A DNA stretch of 64,000 nucleotides from Tannerella sp. (GTDB taxonomy: Bacteria; Bacteroidota; Bacteroidia; Bacteroidales; Tannerellaceae): positions 40,298 to 104,297 of the forward strand of contig JAITMM010000237.1 in assembly GCA_031277335.1 (NCBI GenBank), in the 5' to 3' direction. Below the pieces are notes generated by a model, which did no database searches, was not told the origin of the DNA, and saw only the letters and a program-made list of their open reading frames with translations. Of the stretch, positions 11,687 to 23,956 are shown piece by piece (the stretch's first letter is position 1; the number at the start of each line of letters is the position of its first letter). Made by a program: the position numbers and the translations under genes.

Positions 11687-14345
11687 ATGAGTTTAGGAAA
11701 ATTTCAAATGCGGGACGCAACGTCCTGAAAAGGTTTGACCACGTCGAACCACTTGAATGCTGTTTACAGGACAAGTCCACAGCAAGCAACACAGACTTAT
11801 ATCCGTCTGTTGGAACATAACTATGGCAGGAGTATGGAGAGTTTCCTGATGAGATTCCCCATCAAATACTTTGAAAACGATGAGGACATGGTGTGAAAAC
11901 TGATCGGCAGCGCCAGAAAAAACATACCTTTATATGAAGCGCGGGACTGCGACGGTAACGTTATTGGCGTAAACGATATGGCAGGAATAAACACGGAACC
12001 GTTCTATCTTGTATTTCAGGAAGATTACTTTGCGGACGGCAATTGGCTCGTAGGAGAATTGAATGAGGAATATCTGCTTATTGTTAAGGATGATCCAAAA
12101 ATTGAAGGTTCGCTTTACGTCTATCAGGTAGAATTGGCAGGCGGTAACGTTAGCGGTATGCCGGGTAGTGAATTGCAACCGGGCAAGAGATTCTCGGATG
12201 AATATTCGGCAGTCGAGAAAGATTTATCAAGAAAAGTTGGCGATAGAATGGAATGTCGCCTCGCAGCGTAATCTGCGATAAATAAACTGGGCAAAAACGG
12301 TGGAGTTCAAAAAGAGTTTTGATAATACCGTGCTAACTTGCCACTAACGATGGCAAGTAGTGTAGAGAGTAGAACATGAGGATAAGATAGTAAAAGATGA
12401 AAGGATATATCTATAAAATTACCAATAAGGTAAATGGAACGTCCTATATAGGACAAACAAGATATACAGTAGAATTTCGATGGAAACAGCATTGATTTAA
12501 AAAAGATGACAATACTAAATTCCATAATGCCATAAAATATTACGGCGTCGAGAATTTCACTGTGGAAACATTAGAAGAATGTAATGTTGATGATTTGGAC
12601 AGCAGAGAGATTTTCTATATTGCTAAATACAATACTTTTGAAAAAGGGTATAATTTAACAATAGGAGGAGGAGGAAAACGCAAGATAATTTCAGACAGTC
12701 AGTATGAAGAAATAGAAGGTTTGTATTTATCAGGTTTTACAACCTATAAAATCGCTGCTTTATTTAGAGTTGATAAGGCAACAATAACCAAGATATTAAA
12801 AGTCATGGGGGTTAAGATGCGCAGCGATAAAATACAAATGAATCATCAAGAATTTCTGGAACTGGTTAGTGATTATAAAAGTGGCTATTCATTAAGAGAA
12901 TTAGCCAAAAGATATGATTGCTCTGCACCCGGATTAAAAGAATACTTAAAAAGAAAAGGTGTTGATATTCAAGAAAAGTATTCAATTCTGGAAGATGAAG
13001 AATCTCAACAGGCTCTAATAAAAGATTATTTGGATAAAGATGTAATGACAAAAGACATTTTTGAAAAATATCATGTAAGTTGAGCAACATTCTATAAAAT
13101 TCTTTCATTGCATGGTATAAGTAAAAGTCATAGAAAACATTTTAAACTTACCGAAAAAGAATGTTTGGAAGCAATATCATTATTCAATTCAGGAATGATG
13201 ATACCCAATATAGCAAGAAGGTTTAAGGTTGATAAAACGACCATATATTCAATGTTTAAAAGATACCATGTTAACTATCTGACAGTATAATTGTTCCAAG
13301 AGTGTCCACTCCCTATTATTAAGTTAAGGGAGAAAATGTACTCCAAAACACTTCGTAAGAAGTTCGCAGGATAAAGAGCCTGCGATGAAAAGTTTAGATT
13401 CGATTTAGTGCACCTATCACTATGCGTAACGAATTTTCGCGCATTCGTCTGCAACACAAAGTTCCGGGCAGGATGCTGAATCGCAGAGTTGAATGCGGAA
13501 TCCCCTGTAAGGATCCGAAAACGAATCAGGTAAAAGTAGAGACGCTGTGGATGTATCACGTCGAATGGGTTTTTGAACAGCAATTTTCGCAGGACAAGAA
13601 CTATTGTTTGATGTATGCACGTTCCAATAGAAGTTCCAATGGGGAAGTGAGAAACTACGGTAAATCGGGTAATATCCTTTCTACCGGTAGCGGTATCCGC
13701 GAACAGATGTCGGTAGGTCATGTTACCTACTATAATCAGTTCAGTTTGAAGATGTTGGAGAACGCCTTGTTTGAATTGAGCACGGGAGTGCTGGGATATA
13801 ACATGCGTAATTTCGTTCTGGAAACGGGCGAACGCGGAGCTGCGAAGTTCAGCGAAGAAGCGCTGAAAACTACTTCCGGATGGCAGTCGAATATTTGGAT
13901 GGATGCTGAACGCCTGGGTATGGTAGGCAAGACAACTTCCGAACTGTCGAGCAACGCTTTAAAAGCGGGCTTCCAGTTTACGGAGTTTCTGTTTGCCAAT
14001 AACATTCGCGTTACCATTAAGGTGAATCCGTTCTATGATGATGTGGTGAGAAATAAACTCATCCATCCGGTCTTCGGAGGGCCTGCGGAATCTTACCGCT
14101 ACGATATTTACTATATCGGAAACACGGACGAACCGAACATTCAATTGTGCAAGATCAACGGTATGGAAGAGCAAAGAGGTTTCCAAGCCGGGCCATTTGG
14201 CAATCCGTTCACGGGCGAAGCGAACACGAATTTTGCTTCCTTTGACGAGGATGCGGCTGTAATCCATAAGATGGCTACGTTGGGTGCTATTGTGCTTGAC
14301 CCGCTGCGGACGATGAGCTTTATTCCTTCGGTGTTGGCGGCTTAG
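11687..14345 (+). CDS. Major capsid protein, crAss-like; exons 11687..12244 and 13398..14345 (group I intron between)
   Basis: MSLGKFQMRDATSWKGLTTSNHLNAVYRTSPQQATQTYIRLLEHNYGRSMESFLMRFPIKYFENDEDMVWKLIGSARKNIPLYEARD...SRKVGD | IRFSAPITMRNEFSRIRLQHKVPGRMLNRR...; matches remembered crAss MCP conservation across the junction; two TGA=Trp in exon 1. Confidence 0.9.
12245..13397 (+). other. Group I intron inserted in the MCP gene
   Basis: Exon GGCGAT pairs with intron GTCGCC (12255..12260) with U.G at the 5' site; Q-like ACCGTGCTAAC; P6-like hairpin TTGCC..GGCAA; R-like GTGTAGAGAGTAGA; P8-like CTCCC..GGGAG; S-like AAAATGTACTCC; P9-like ACTTC-GTAA-GAAGT; terminal omega G at 13397. Removal restores VGD-IRFSAP in frame. 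Confidence 0.88.
12397..13290 (+). CDS. Intron-encoded GIY-YIG homing endonuclease with C-terminal HTH (NUMOD-like) repeats
   Basis: MKGYIYKITNKVNGTSYIGQTRYTVEFRWKQHWFKKDDNTKFHNAIKYYGVENFTVETLEE...IFYIAKYNTFEKGYNLTIGGGGK; HTH-like repeats after it; two in-frame TGA (KQHW, SWATFY). Confidence 0.9.
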
Positions 14346-14424
14346 AATTTAAAGGCTTAGGCAAGAGGCTAAGGCGAAGGCGAAAGTTTGGAGTTTAAGG
14401 TTCAAAGTTCGTCATTCGTAATTG

Positions 14425-14467
14425 TAAAGGGGTTAGGGATTCTAACCGGTTTCTGACCCCTTTTTTT
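14425..14467 (+). terminator. Rho-independent terminator after MCP
   Basis: aaaggggttagggattctaaccggtttctgaccccttttttt: outer AAGGGG/CCCCTT, inner GGTTAG/CTAACC, T7 tail. Confidence 0.75.
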
Positions 14468-14590
14468 AAATTGATAATTGATAATTGATAATTGACAATT
14501 GACAGTTAAGAATTAAGAGTTTTTGAACTGAACGATTAAACGAATTAACAACTAAACGGTTAAACAATAATAAAAATAGGAGATTGGAGT

Positions 14591-15523
14591 ATGGAAGAGA
14601 AAGAAGGGACGGCAAGAGGGTCGTCCAAAAAAGAAACATTGACAGAGGGATTGAATCGCTTGGCGAGCAGAAAACTTATATCGTGTCTTACAGACAAGGT
14701 TATTTATGTTCGATGGATCCCCAAAGAGGGCGGTATCATAACAGATCCCAAGCATGTGCTGGCAGGCGGTATGGCGCCAACGGCAAAGCGTACTTATACG
14801 GTACCGATGCTGAAAAGCGGTACATATGCGAATCCGCTTACCAACGAGGAGAAAGCCTTTTTGGAAGCGTATATGGGATTGGAGCCTAACGCGCTCTCGG
14901 TGTATAAAAAGGATGATAACTACTGGGATAACAGACAGGTGGAACTTGGGAAGGGGACAACGACCCTGCATCTGTCAGACCCGAATGATTACATCCGTTA
15001 CAAAATCCTGTTGATGAACAAGGATTTTATCGCTCCGGACGAGATTACGTTGAAGAACGCACGCAAGGCTACGTATCAGTATGTTATCACCGGAAACAAT
15101 GAGGACGACGTAACTGAAAGTCTTGACAAGAAAAGTAGGGCATACAAGAAATATGCAGACTTGAAGAATGAGATTGAAAAACTGGCTCTGATCGTGGAAG
15201 AAACAACGGGGCGTTCGGTAGCGAAACTGAAAAAGGAAACGATCTACAGGGAAGTGGAGAAGGCAATAGATAATCATCTTGATGCGTTTCTCAAGTATGC
15301 CGAAGACTTGTATTTGGATACGAAACTGTTGCTGTATCGCTCACTTGATATTGGTACGGTACGCAGAAAGGGAACTTACTTCTATTTGACGGATGGTATG
15401 CGTCCGCTTTGCACCGGTAATCAGGAACCGACATTGCAGTCGGCTTGCGAGATGCTGAACAATCCGCGGTACCAGGAGATTAAGTTTACGCTTGAGGCGA
15501 AATTGAACAATACGAATCAGTAG
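14591..15523 (+). CDS. Conserved crAss-like structural protein
   Basis: Intact 310-aa ORF directly downstream of MCP (MEEKEGTARGSSKKETLTEGLNRLASRKLISCLTDKVIYVRWIPKEGG...). Confidence 0.6.
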   Translation: MEEKEGTARGSSKKETLTEGLNRLASRKLISCLTDKVIYVRWIPKEGGIITDPKHVLAGGMAPTAKRTYTVPMLKSGTYANPLTNEEKAFLEAYMGLEPNALSVYKKDDNYWDNRQVELGKGTTTLHLSDPNDYIRYKILLMNKDFIAPDEITLKNARKATYQYVITGNNEDDVTESLDKKSRAYKKYADLKNEIEKLALIVEETTGRSVAKLKKETIYREVEKAIDNHLDAFLKYAEDLYLDTKLLLYRSLDIGTVRRKGTYFYLTDGMRPLCTGNQEPTLQSACEMLNNPRYQEIKFTLEAKLNNTNQ

Positions 15524-15676
15524 TGTGCAGTGTTTAGAGTGTAGAGTGTAGTTATTTAATTGACAATTGACAATTGATAATGGACAATGAATTTTGAACC
15601 TTGAACTTTGAATATTGAACTTTAAACAATTAAACGACTAAACGATTAAACAATTGAACGACTAAACAATTTAGGC
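15524..15676 (+). repeat. Intergenic repeat cassette
   Basis: gtgtgcagtgtttagagtgtagagtgtag - aattgacaattgacaattgataatggacaatg - ttttgaaccttgaactttgaatattgaac - ttaaacgactaaacgattaaacaatt. Confidence 0.8.
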
Positions 15677-16444
15677 ATGAGTAATTCTGAATTTGAGAAT
15701 GGATTTAACATATTGTATAACAACATCCTGTCGGGACAGTCGCCGGGGATTAATTCTTACGAGAAATCGTTCTTTCTGACAAAAGCACAGGAGGAGATTG
15801 TCAAGAATTATTTTAATCCCTTGGGCAACAAGTATCAGGATGGGGTTGAAGGTTCCCCGAAAAGGAACATTGATTTTTCATCCATTATCAGGGAACGTTC
15901 AATAACCGGCTCTTTTATCCCGTTCGGAAGGATATATGATAACATGCTTGTTTATGAACTCCCGGAAGATTACTTTTTGGAGTTGTCGTTGCGATTGCGA
16001 AGCGTCCCTCAACAGGGTCAGCAACTCTTGCACAGGGTGATAAAAAATGTAACGTCCATGGAGATGGACAGATTGCAGTCAAAACCTTATAGGGAGCCAT
16101 TTCGCGCACAGGCTTGAAAGGTTCATACGCTTGCCTATAACGGCAAGGATAGCGAGTTTAACATTGTAATTAACAAGAATGACGTTGCTATAACGTGGCT
16201 GCTTGACGTGCGTTACGTGAAACGCCTAAAACCGATTATACTCGAAGATTTGAGTATCACGGAAAACGAGTTTGGATTATCGGCGGGAACGCTTACGATA
16301 GAGGGCGAATCACAGGCTATGGCTTGCGAATTGGACAGTCAGATTCATCAGGAGGTATTGAACAGGGCGGTCGAATTGGCTGCGCTTTCGATGACGAATG
16401 ATAAACTGGCGCCGATGTTGCAGGTTAATGCGAGGAGTGAATAA
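15677..16444 (+). CDS. crAss-like ring/neck structural protein (one TGA=Trp), paralogue of 1386..2117
   Basis: Fragments 15677..16117 and 16208..16444 in the same frame; shared NSYEKSFFLTKAQEE and RLKPIILEDL motifs. Confidence 0.7.
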
Positions 16445-16625
16445 GGCTGAGGCGAAAGGCGAGAGGCAAAGTGTGTAGTGTTTAGAGTTTAATTGACAAT
16501 GAACATGAAACCTTGAACATTGAACTTTAAAATTTTAACGACTAAACGGTTAAACGATTAAACAATGAAAGTAAACATTTTTTTTGTAGATATATTTTTA
16601 GTATTCATTTAATATTTAAGAGATT

Positions 16626-17669
16626 ATGGCAGCATTTTCACAAGATCAATTCCGGCAGTTTTATGCCGTATTAAAATTTAACAACACGGATCCCAAGGTA
16701 GATACCTGGGTTACGGCGGGAGACGCCGGTTTTGGCAAAAACGCAACCAACACGCAGTTCTGGCTTAACTATGCCAGTCCGAATGGCGTTTGGGAACCCA
16801 ATGCTACGGGTTCGAGAGTACAGGTTACGAGGGGAGACATCATCCACAAGGACAGAATTGTTTATGCGAAGATGTCCACGGCGGGAGACCGTCCCCTGCA
16901 ACGCATGGAGGTGGTATTGAATCCTACTTTGAACAGCGGTGCGCCGATTATAGGACAGGACTATTTGCTGAATTTCGTATTCACCAATCTGAATATCGGT
17001 GGCCCGGAAAATCAGTATTTCAAGACGGGCGCTTCTTACAGGGCAAGAACGGGAGACACGGCTGCCATCGTTTATAACGAACTGGCTGACAGTGCGAAGA
17101 GAAATTTCTCTCGCGAGAGTTATCCCTATGTTCATGTCTATACGGATACGTGGGATCCGTGGACTACGCCGAAACCGGCTACTTCGACTTCTACCAAGAT
17201 CATCGTTGAAGAGGTATTGCAACCTTATGCCCGTGGCAAACGTTCCGGCAATCAGGTGCCGTTCTCCATGGTCGCGGCTCCCGTTATTGACAACGGCAGT
17301 TATGTAGCGTGGGGTAACATCACGAATACTACGGCTACGAATGCGAAATATTCGCCTTCGGGACGTATCGTGGCTGATATGGAATGGTTCTATCTTGGAC
17401 AAAGGGCTGAACAGTTCCGGTTTGACGGATATAACAATTTCGAGACTGTTTATCTTACCGATCCTACTGCGTCTTACGATTCATTGGACATAGAATTCTA
17501 TTGAGCAGGAAACAATGAAGATATTCAAAAGTCCACGCGCTGGCTTTCCATTTTTGTTCCGCGTATTCCGGCTACTGCGCCTGCTACGGGTCTTGTCAAG
17601 AATCCGATACTGGATAGTTTGGCGGGACAATTGACGGGGGTTACGGTGTTGGATAACAGGAAGCCGTAG
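16626..17669 (+). CDS. Putative auxiliary capsid/head-decoration protein (one TGA=Trp)
   Basis: MAAFSQDQFRQFYAVLKFNNTDPKVDTWVTAGDAGFGKNATNTQFWLNY...; in structural cluster; TGA at 17502-17504, true stop TAG at 17667-17669. Confidence 0.55.
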
Positions 17670-17703
17670 TCAATTGACAATGGACAATTGATAATGGATA
17701 ATT

Positions 17704-17757
17704 AAAGGGTGATGGCATTCTTGGCAGGTTTGCCATTGGTCATCATCCTTTTTTTTA
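17704..17757 (+). terminator. Rho-independent terminator
   Basis: aaagggtgatggcattcttggcaggtttgccattggtcatcatccttttttt: stem GGGTGATG/CATCATCC with inner TGGCA/TGCCA, T-tract. Confidence 0.75.
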
Positions 17758-17851
17758 GAGGGTAAAATTTAGAGTTTAGAGGCGATAGGCATTAGGCGAA
17801 AGGCTAACGCCTAAACAACTAAACAATTAAACAGTTAAACAATTATAGGAC

Positions 17852-18562
17852 ATGGATATAATCAATTTCAGGGTGGCGCCTACTGCCGATGCGTTGGAGT
17901 TATGGGTCGAGGTTCCGGACGGGCCTAATTACGAAGGAATAACGATTGACAAGATTGCTATTCAGGATGACAAGCACTGAACGGTGGGTTATCCGGAACA
18001 TCCGCAATTCGAGATGAAGTATAATCCGATGTTTCTTCCACAGGGATCGCCTGCATTACCGACTGATTTCTACAACAATAAAAAGGTTTCCAAGATTTTA
18101 ACGTTCAAGGATTTGAAGAAGTTATCCCGCACTGGCAAGTGCCCGGACACCAAGTGTTCGCACAAGTTTACCAATTCGGGCTTGTTTTTCATGTATGTGC
18201 ATCAGGTAGATGACGGTACGAATCCATTAACGGAGGCTATTCCCTGTTGCTGCAACAAGGAAACGACTGTTGCCGTGGCTGCCAATCTGTATCCTATCTA
18301 TAATACGGTTGCGAAGTTGATTGACGGATGGAATGCCACATGCAACGATAATAAAAATCAGGACTTGTTGATTGATTTGTATTTGAAGAAACAGATTTTT
18401 CTGGATGCTATCGAAATGGAAGATTATTGTACTGCCATCAAGATTTGGCATTCGTCGCTGTTTAAAGATGTGCGGACGGGAGACTGTCTGAATGGTTGCA
18501 ATAACAGCGGGTATTCGGGCGGGTCTTATGATGTGGGAAGAGGGTGTAGGACTTGCGGTTAG
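17852..18562 (+). CDS. Structural-cluster protein with Cys-rich C-terminus (one TGA=Trp)
   Basis: MDIINFRVAPTADALELWVEVPDGPNYEGITIDKIAIQDDKHWTVGYPEH...; tail CLNGCNNSGYSGGSYDVGRGCRTCG. Confidence 0.55.
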
Positions 18563-18701
18563 GTATTAGGCGAAAGGCAAGAGGCAAAGTGTGTAGTGTT
18601 TAGAGTTTAATTGATAATTGACAATAAAACTTTAAACCTTGAACTTTGAACATCGAACTTTTAACGACTAAACAACTAAACGAATAAACAATAATTTAGG
18701 T
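18563..18701 (+). repeat. Intergenic repeat cassette
   Basis: ggcgaaaggcaagaggcaaag - gtgtagtgtttagagttta - attgataattgacaa - aactttaaaccttgaactttgaacatcgaac - aacgactaaacaactaaacgaataaac. Confidence 0.8.
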
Positions 18702-21296
18702 ATGGAGAATTTGGGAAAGGCGAATATTATCAATGCGTTGAATCTGTACGATTATCTGGCTTTGTACGGATTTGACAAGTATCATACCAAGGATGACTTG
18801 ATTGTCCTTGCGATGATTAATGATTTTTTGTCGAATAACTGCCATTACAATATCCTGGATGATTGTCTATACCGTAAATTGCTTTGTATCGTTGAAAAAA
18901 TTATGAACGGTAATCCTATGATGAAGTATTGCCGTATCTTCTTTACCGAATATAAAAATCTGGACGGTTCTCAAAATATACGCGATTATCAGAAAGTTAA
19001 GGATGAAACGGGTATTGATTATTCGATACCGGCGTTTAAATACACGATAGATCAAAGTCCCCCAGCCCAAATCCCTTCTCAAGGGGGAGGCGTGGTACTT
19101 GACGGTTCGCCAACGGGATTTTATCAGGTAGGGAAAAAGATTGTAATTCCTACGGTTGTTCCAATTGCTACGGGTTATACTTTTGATTATTGATTGCGGA
19201 ATGATACGGGATTGCCTGTTTCGGGCAGTTTTGTTATGCCGGAAAATGATGTTACCGTTGAAGCGCAATGGATTGCTAATTCCTATACATTGACGATAGA
19301 CTTGAATGGGGGAAGCCCCTCCTCTTCCCCCCAAGGGGGGACTCCTGACGGGGTATATGCTTACGGGACGGTTATTGAATTGATGAATCCCGATCCTGTC
19401 CGGACTAATTATACGTTTGCGGGTTGGATACGGTTGGATACAAATGAGAATGTTACGGCATCGTTTATCATGCCTGCTTCCGATTTGACGTTGCAGGCGC
19501 AATGAATTGAGAATCAGAAATATTTATATAAGATAGATTTAAGCGGAGGCACAGGCAGTTCGGGCGGAACGGATCCCGGTAATTACTATGAGGGAACTAC
19601 CATTAGTTTACCTTCGGTTTCTCCTTCCAAGGCGGAGTATAACTTTACCGGTTGGAAGAGAAGTGATACAAATACGGCTGTCAGCGGCAGTTTTGTAATG
19701 CCTGACAATGACGTTACCATTATTGCACAGTGGGAACTGATTCCTAAATATGCTTTCAGCATAGATTTGAATAGCGGTTCGGGTGGTTTGGGCGGTACTG
19801 TTCCGGGAAACTACTATGCGGGAACTGTTATTGATTTGATGACAACAAATCCTTCGCGTACCGGTTATATTTTTGACGGTTGGATACGCTTGGACACGAA
19901 TCAGGCTGTAACAGGTTCTTTTGCCATGCCTGCCAATAATATTGTTTTGCAAGCACAATGGGAGTTGGCTCCGGTTACGGTTACGTTTAACGGTAATGGC
20001 GGCGTTTTACAGTCGGGACAGGAACAGGTTACTGTACCTTATGGAACGTTGTGGATAGATGTGGCAAAACCTTCGTATAAGAGACCTCAACTGGCGTCGC
20101 AGCAAGGCGGATTTACGTATATAAAAGACGATGACAGTACACTTGTCAATGATACGGATATTCTTACGGCAGATATTACGGTATATGCTTCATTTACAGT
20201 CATAGAAATAGGCGTGATTACGCATGACGGAGAGATACTTTCGGCGCAGGGGTGGATCGAGAAGTATGGAGTGAATTTATATTCGATTTACGATTCGGGA
20301 AGTGGAAATTTGCGTGTATTTTTCAAAAATGACGACGACAGTTTAAAAGATCATCTTGTCGAATATATTTATTTTAAGGACGGCGATTTTGCGTTCGGTA
20401 TTGCGTGCGATCATCTGGATGACGGTTCGAGCCGAAACATGCTTTCGGGCGGAACCGATTTTTTCAACATGCAGCAAGTATTGACGTCTCCTGACTCGGT
20501 ACTGAATGGCAAAGCCTATCAGATTTCAGCGTTTATCAATCAGCAGGGAATAGGGATTGGCGGTTACAATAGCGGTATTTATCCGCGGATGTTGGATCCG
20601 ATGATGACTTTTGCAGATGCACTGCAGTTTACACAGACGGGCGTCAATGAGGCGGCGGTTGAAGCGATTCTAAACAATAAAAACGGGAAACAACTGACGG
20701 CGGAGATTATCGCCGTGGGACAAAGCACGGAACTTACCGGTATGCAGACGTGGGCAATTGATACTCCGGCTTTGCAGAATGAGAAGTTTTATGTGGGCAC
20801 GCCTTACGAGTATAGTATCCTGTCTAAAAATCTTCCGCGTTTGTGGGATTTGATAGACATTCTGGATAATTGAGGCAGTACGGCATTTCCAAATCCCAAT
20901 GTTCCGGGAGCGTATATACCTTTCGAGGATCCACGCCAGACACCGGAGCCTACATATAAGCAATGGATTCCCTATACGTATTTTGCAGGCTCTTATGCGG
21001 TGGGATTTTATCCCGGTGATGGCAAGGTCTGTAGTCAGGGATTTCAACGGATTGACCGGAATCAAATTATTTGGAGTATGAATAACTTTTACACTACATC
21101 CATACCTCTTGTTACCGGATATGTGAGCAATACACAGGGAAACGAGGATTATGCGAATTGCAATCTGATACACATGGATATTTTGAACAATCAGTTATTG
21201 GACGGCGAAGGAAAGTTTGAACGGAGTAATGGAGGTTTGGGCAGGGCTATTCCGTTGATTGATGTTATGGCTTTGTTTTTGGAACGGGGTTATTAG
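18702..21296 (+). CDS. Adhesin/tail protein with tandem InlB-type (Listeria-Bacteroides) repeats, TGA=Trp
   Basis: Four tandem modules of GYTFDYWLRNDTGLPVSGSFVMPENDVTVEAQW type; TGA at 19191, 19503 and 20871; stop TAG at 21294. Confidence 0.8.
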
Positions 21297-21423
21297 GAAT
21301 TAGGCTATAGGCGAAGGCTTAGGCAATTACGAATTATGAATCAGGAAAAGGCGAAGGCTTAGGCAGAGGCGAACTATGAACAATTAAACAACTAAACGAT
21401 TAAACGATTAAACAGGATAGACT

Positions 21424-23811
21424 ATGGCAAACAATAACATAAGAAAGAGCGTGGGTTGCGATTCGGGAATAACCGGAGGCAATACATATAACGCACGGTA
21501 TCAATATACGCTGGATTTGGATGGCGGAAACTTTGTTCTGGATACGCCGGAGATTGACGGGACTGTTAGCGGGGCTTATCCTGCCGGTCAGACGATTTAT
21601 ATTCCGTCCGTTAAGCCCGTCAAGGAGGGTTATACCTTCAAACAGTGATGCAGAACGGATACGAATACGGAAGTAACGGATGAGTTCTCGATGCCCGACC
21701 ATGATACTACCGTTATTGCGATATGGGAACCCAACGCGGTCTATGCCTATACGTTGGATTTGGCAGGAGGAACATTCGGGATTCCGGGTTCGGGGTTACA
21801 GATTCAAGGTTCGCCTTTCGGTACGCCTAACGGGAATTATGAGGAGGGGACTGAAATTGTGCTTCCATTATTCGATCCCGTGAAACAGGGATTTGTCTTT
21901 GTTGAATGATTGCGAAGCGATACGGGACTTGCTGTTACGGATGGTTTTTCCATGCCTGCCAATGACGTTACGGTTACGGCTGTCTATAAGGGTATTTATC
22001 AATATACGTTGGATTTGGATGGAGGACACCTCCCACCTGCTTCCTCCCAAGGAGGGGCTGATGGTACGCCAAGTGGGAGTTACGTTGAGGGTGAGACTAT
22101 TTGAATGCCTTCTTATATTCCTGAAAAATTAGGTTATAATTTTGTGAAATGGGTTCGGTTGGATATGGATACGGAGGTTATCATCAGTATGGTGATGCCT
22201 GCAAACGATGTTACTGTCAAGGCTGTATGGGAATCGAATCCCTATCAATATGTATTGGATTTCGATGGTGGAAGCCTTCCCAATCCTCCAAGCGGGACTA
22301 TAGGAACTCCGAACGGGATGTATTTGCCGGGTACTGTTATTACTTTGCCTGTTGATATTCCCGTGCGAATGGATTATGATTTCAACGGATGGCAGCGAAA
22401 CGATACGAATGTAATTGTTGCAGGCTCTTTCGTGATGCCTGCAAACGATGTTATAGTCAAGGCTTCGTGAACTTATGCTCCCTACTATAACTATACGATT
22501 GACTTGGGCGGCGGTTCGGGTGTTACGGGTGGTACGCCGGGAGGAAAGTATAAGGCGGGAGATACGATAACCCTTCCAAACGGAACTCCAACAAAACAGG
22601 GATGTGTCTTTATGTATTGACAGCGTAGCGATACGGCGACGCAAGTTACGGGCAGTTTTGTCATGCCTTCGCACGACGTTACTGTAACTGCTGTTTTTGA
22701 TTGCAGTACGTACAGTGTTTCTTTTAACGGGAATGGCGGAAACAATATTCCAGGAACTGTGAGTAATGTTTCGATGGGCAGTACTTTCAATATTCCGACC
22801 GTGATTCCGACCAAGGATTCATCTACTTTCCTGGGATGGAAAGACAAGAATGGCAGTCCGGTATTTAGCGGGTACAAGAATCCCGGCGATACGTTTACGA
22901 TGCCGCAGCGGAATGTTACATTGGACGCTTCATGGGCTACGATATACTGGAAATCTACGGCTATTAATGCTATTGTTCCTTTGATTAATTCGGATACGCT
23001 GGAAATATTGGGTACGAATAACTTGGCGGGAACGGTATATTCAAACCTTGATGGCGGCGGAAAGGGATGGACGGCGGTATCGAACAATTCATGGATTACG
23101 ATTACCAACAATGGTTCCGGAACGATGGACAACAACGGAAATATTGCAGCCGATATATGGAGTTGCGATATAAAACTTGATCCGAATACGACGACTTCTT
23201 CCCGCACGGGATCGGTAACATTTACGCAAAAGGATAGCGGTCTTGTTTTTGTACAGTCGTTTGAACAGGAAGGACAGAACAATCAGGTATTTGTCGTATT
23301 CCAGAGTAAAGACCCCGGTTCCATGTATGACGGATTTGCCATTCATAGCGTTACGGTACCATTAAACGATCCGGGTTCCACGCCAAGTATTTTGCCGGGC
23401 GCCAGTTACAAGGCAACGGTAGATAGCAGTGTTATTACTTCTTCTACTTTTGGTTTTGGACGGATGTGGGAAGTTGCGGTAGGAGGTCAAAACGAGAATG
23501 TCCATGTATGAATGGGTTATTATATCGGAGGCGCGGCTTATATACCCGCAGTGCAGACACAGACGCTTACGCAGATTGAAGTGATTCCGCCTACGGGATA
23601 TGGTTTTATTTATACATTGACAATGCAAAATGTAATGGCTGAAATAGAGTATAACGGAGTTGTCAAGGCGGTCAGTTTCTCCTATTCGACAAACGGACAG
23701 TCCCTTATATTTACTTTCGACCCGATTGTTATTGATTCGTCCCTGAACAAATCTGTTATGATTCGTTTATCCAAGAACGGGACGGGACATTTTGGGTTTT
23801 ATAAGATTTAG
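21424..23811 (+). CDS. Adhesin/tail protein with InlB-type repeats and a BACON-like domain, TGA=Trp
   Basis: Five or more YTLDLDGG...GYxFxxWxRxDT...MPANDVTVxAxW modules; then AVSNNSWITITNNGSG...CDIKLDPNTTTSSRTGSVTFTQKDSGLVFVQSFEQEGQ (BACON-like, ~23040..23275). Confidence 0.8.
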
Positions 23812-23956
23812 GCGAAAGGCATTAGGCTAAAGGCTAAGTATTTAGTGTGTAGTGTGTAGAGTTTAGAGTTTAATGGACAATTGATAATTGACAATTGACA
23901 ATGAATCTTGGAACGATTAAACAACTTAACAGTTAAACGATTAAACAGAATATGAT
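23812..23956 (+). repeat. Intergenic repeat cassette
   Basis: ggcgaaaggcattaggctaaaggc - gtgtgtagtgtgtagagtttagagttta - ggacaattgataattgacaattgacaatg - aacgattaaacaacttaacagttaaacgattaaac. Confidence 0.8.

Noticed and set aside
12271-13421. Two separate capsid genes flanking an unrelated endonuclease gene
   Set aside because: The exon halves join in frame at conserved MCP sequence with P1 pairing and omega G, which supports one intron-split gene.
15524-15676. Intergenic short repeats as a CRISPR array
   Set aside because: Blocks are degenerate, directly adjacent and lack unique spacers or Cas genes.
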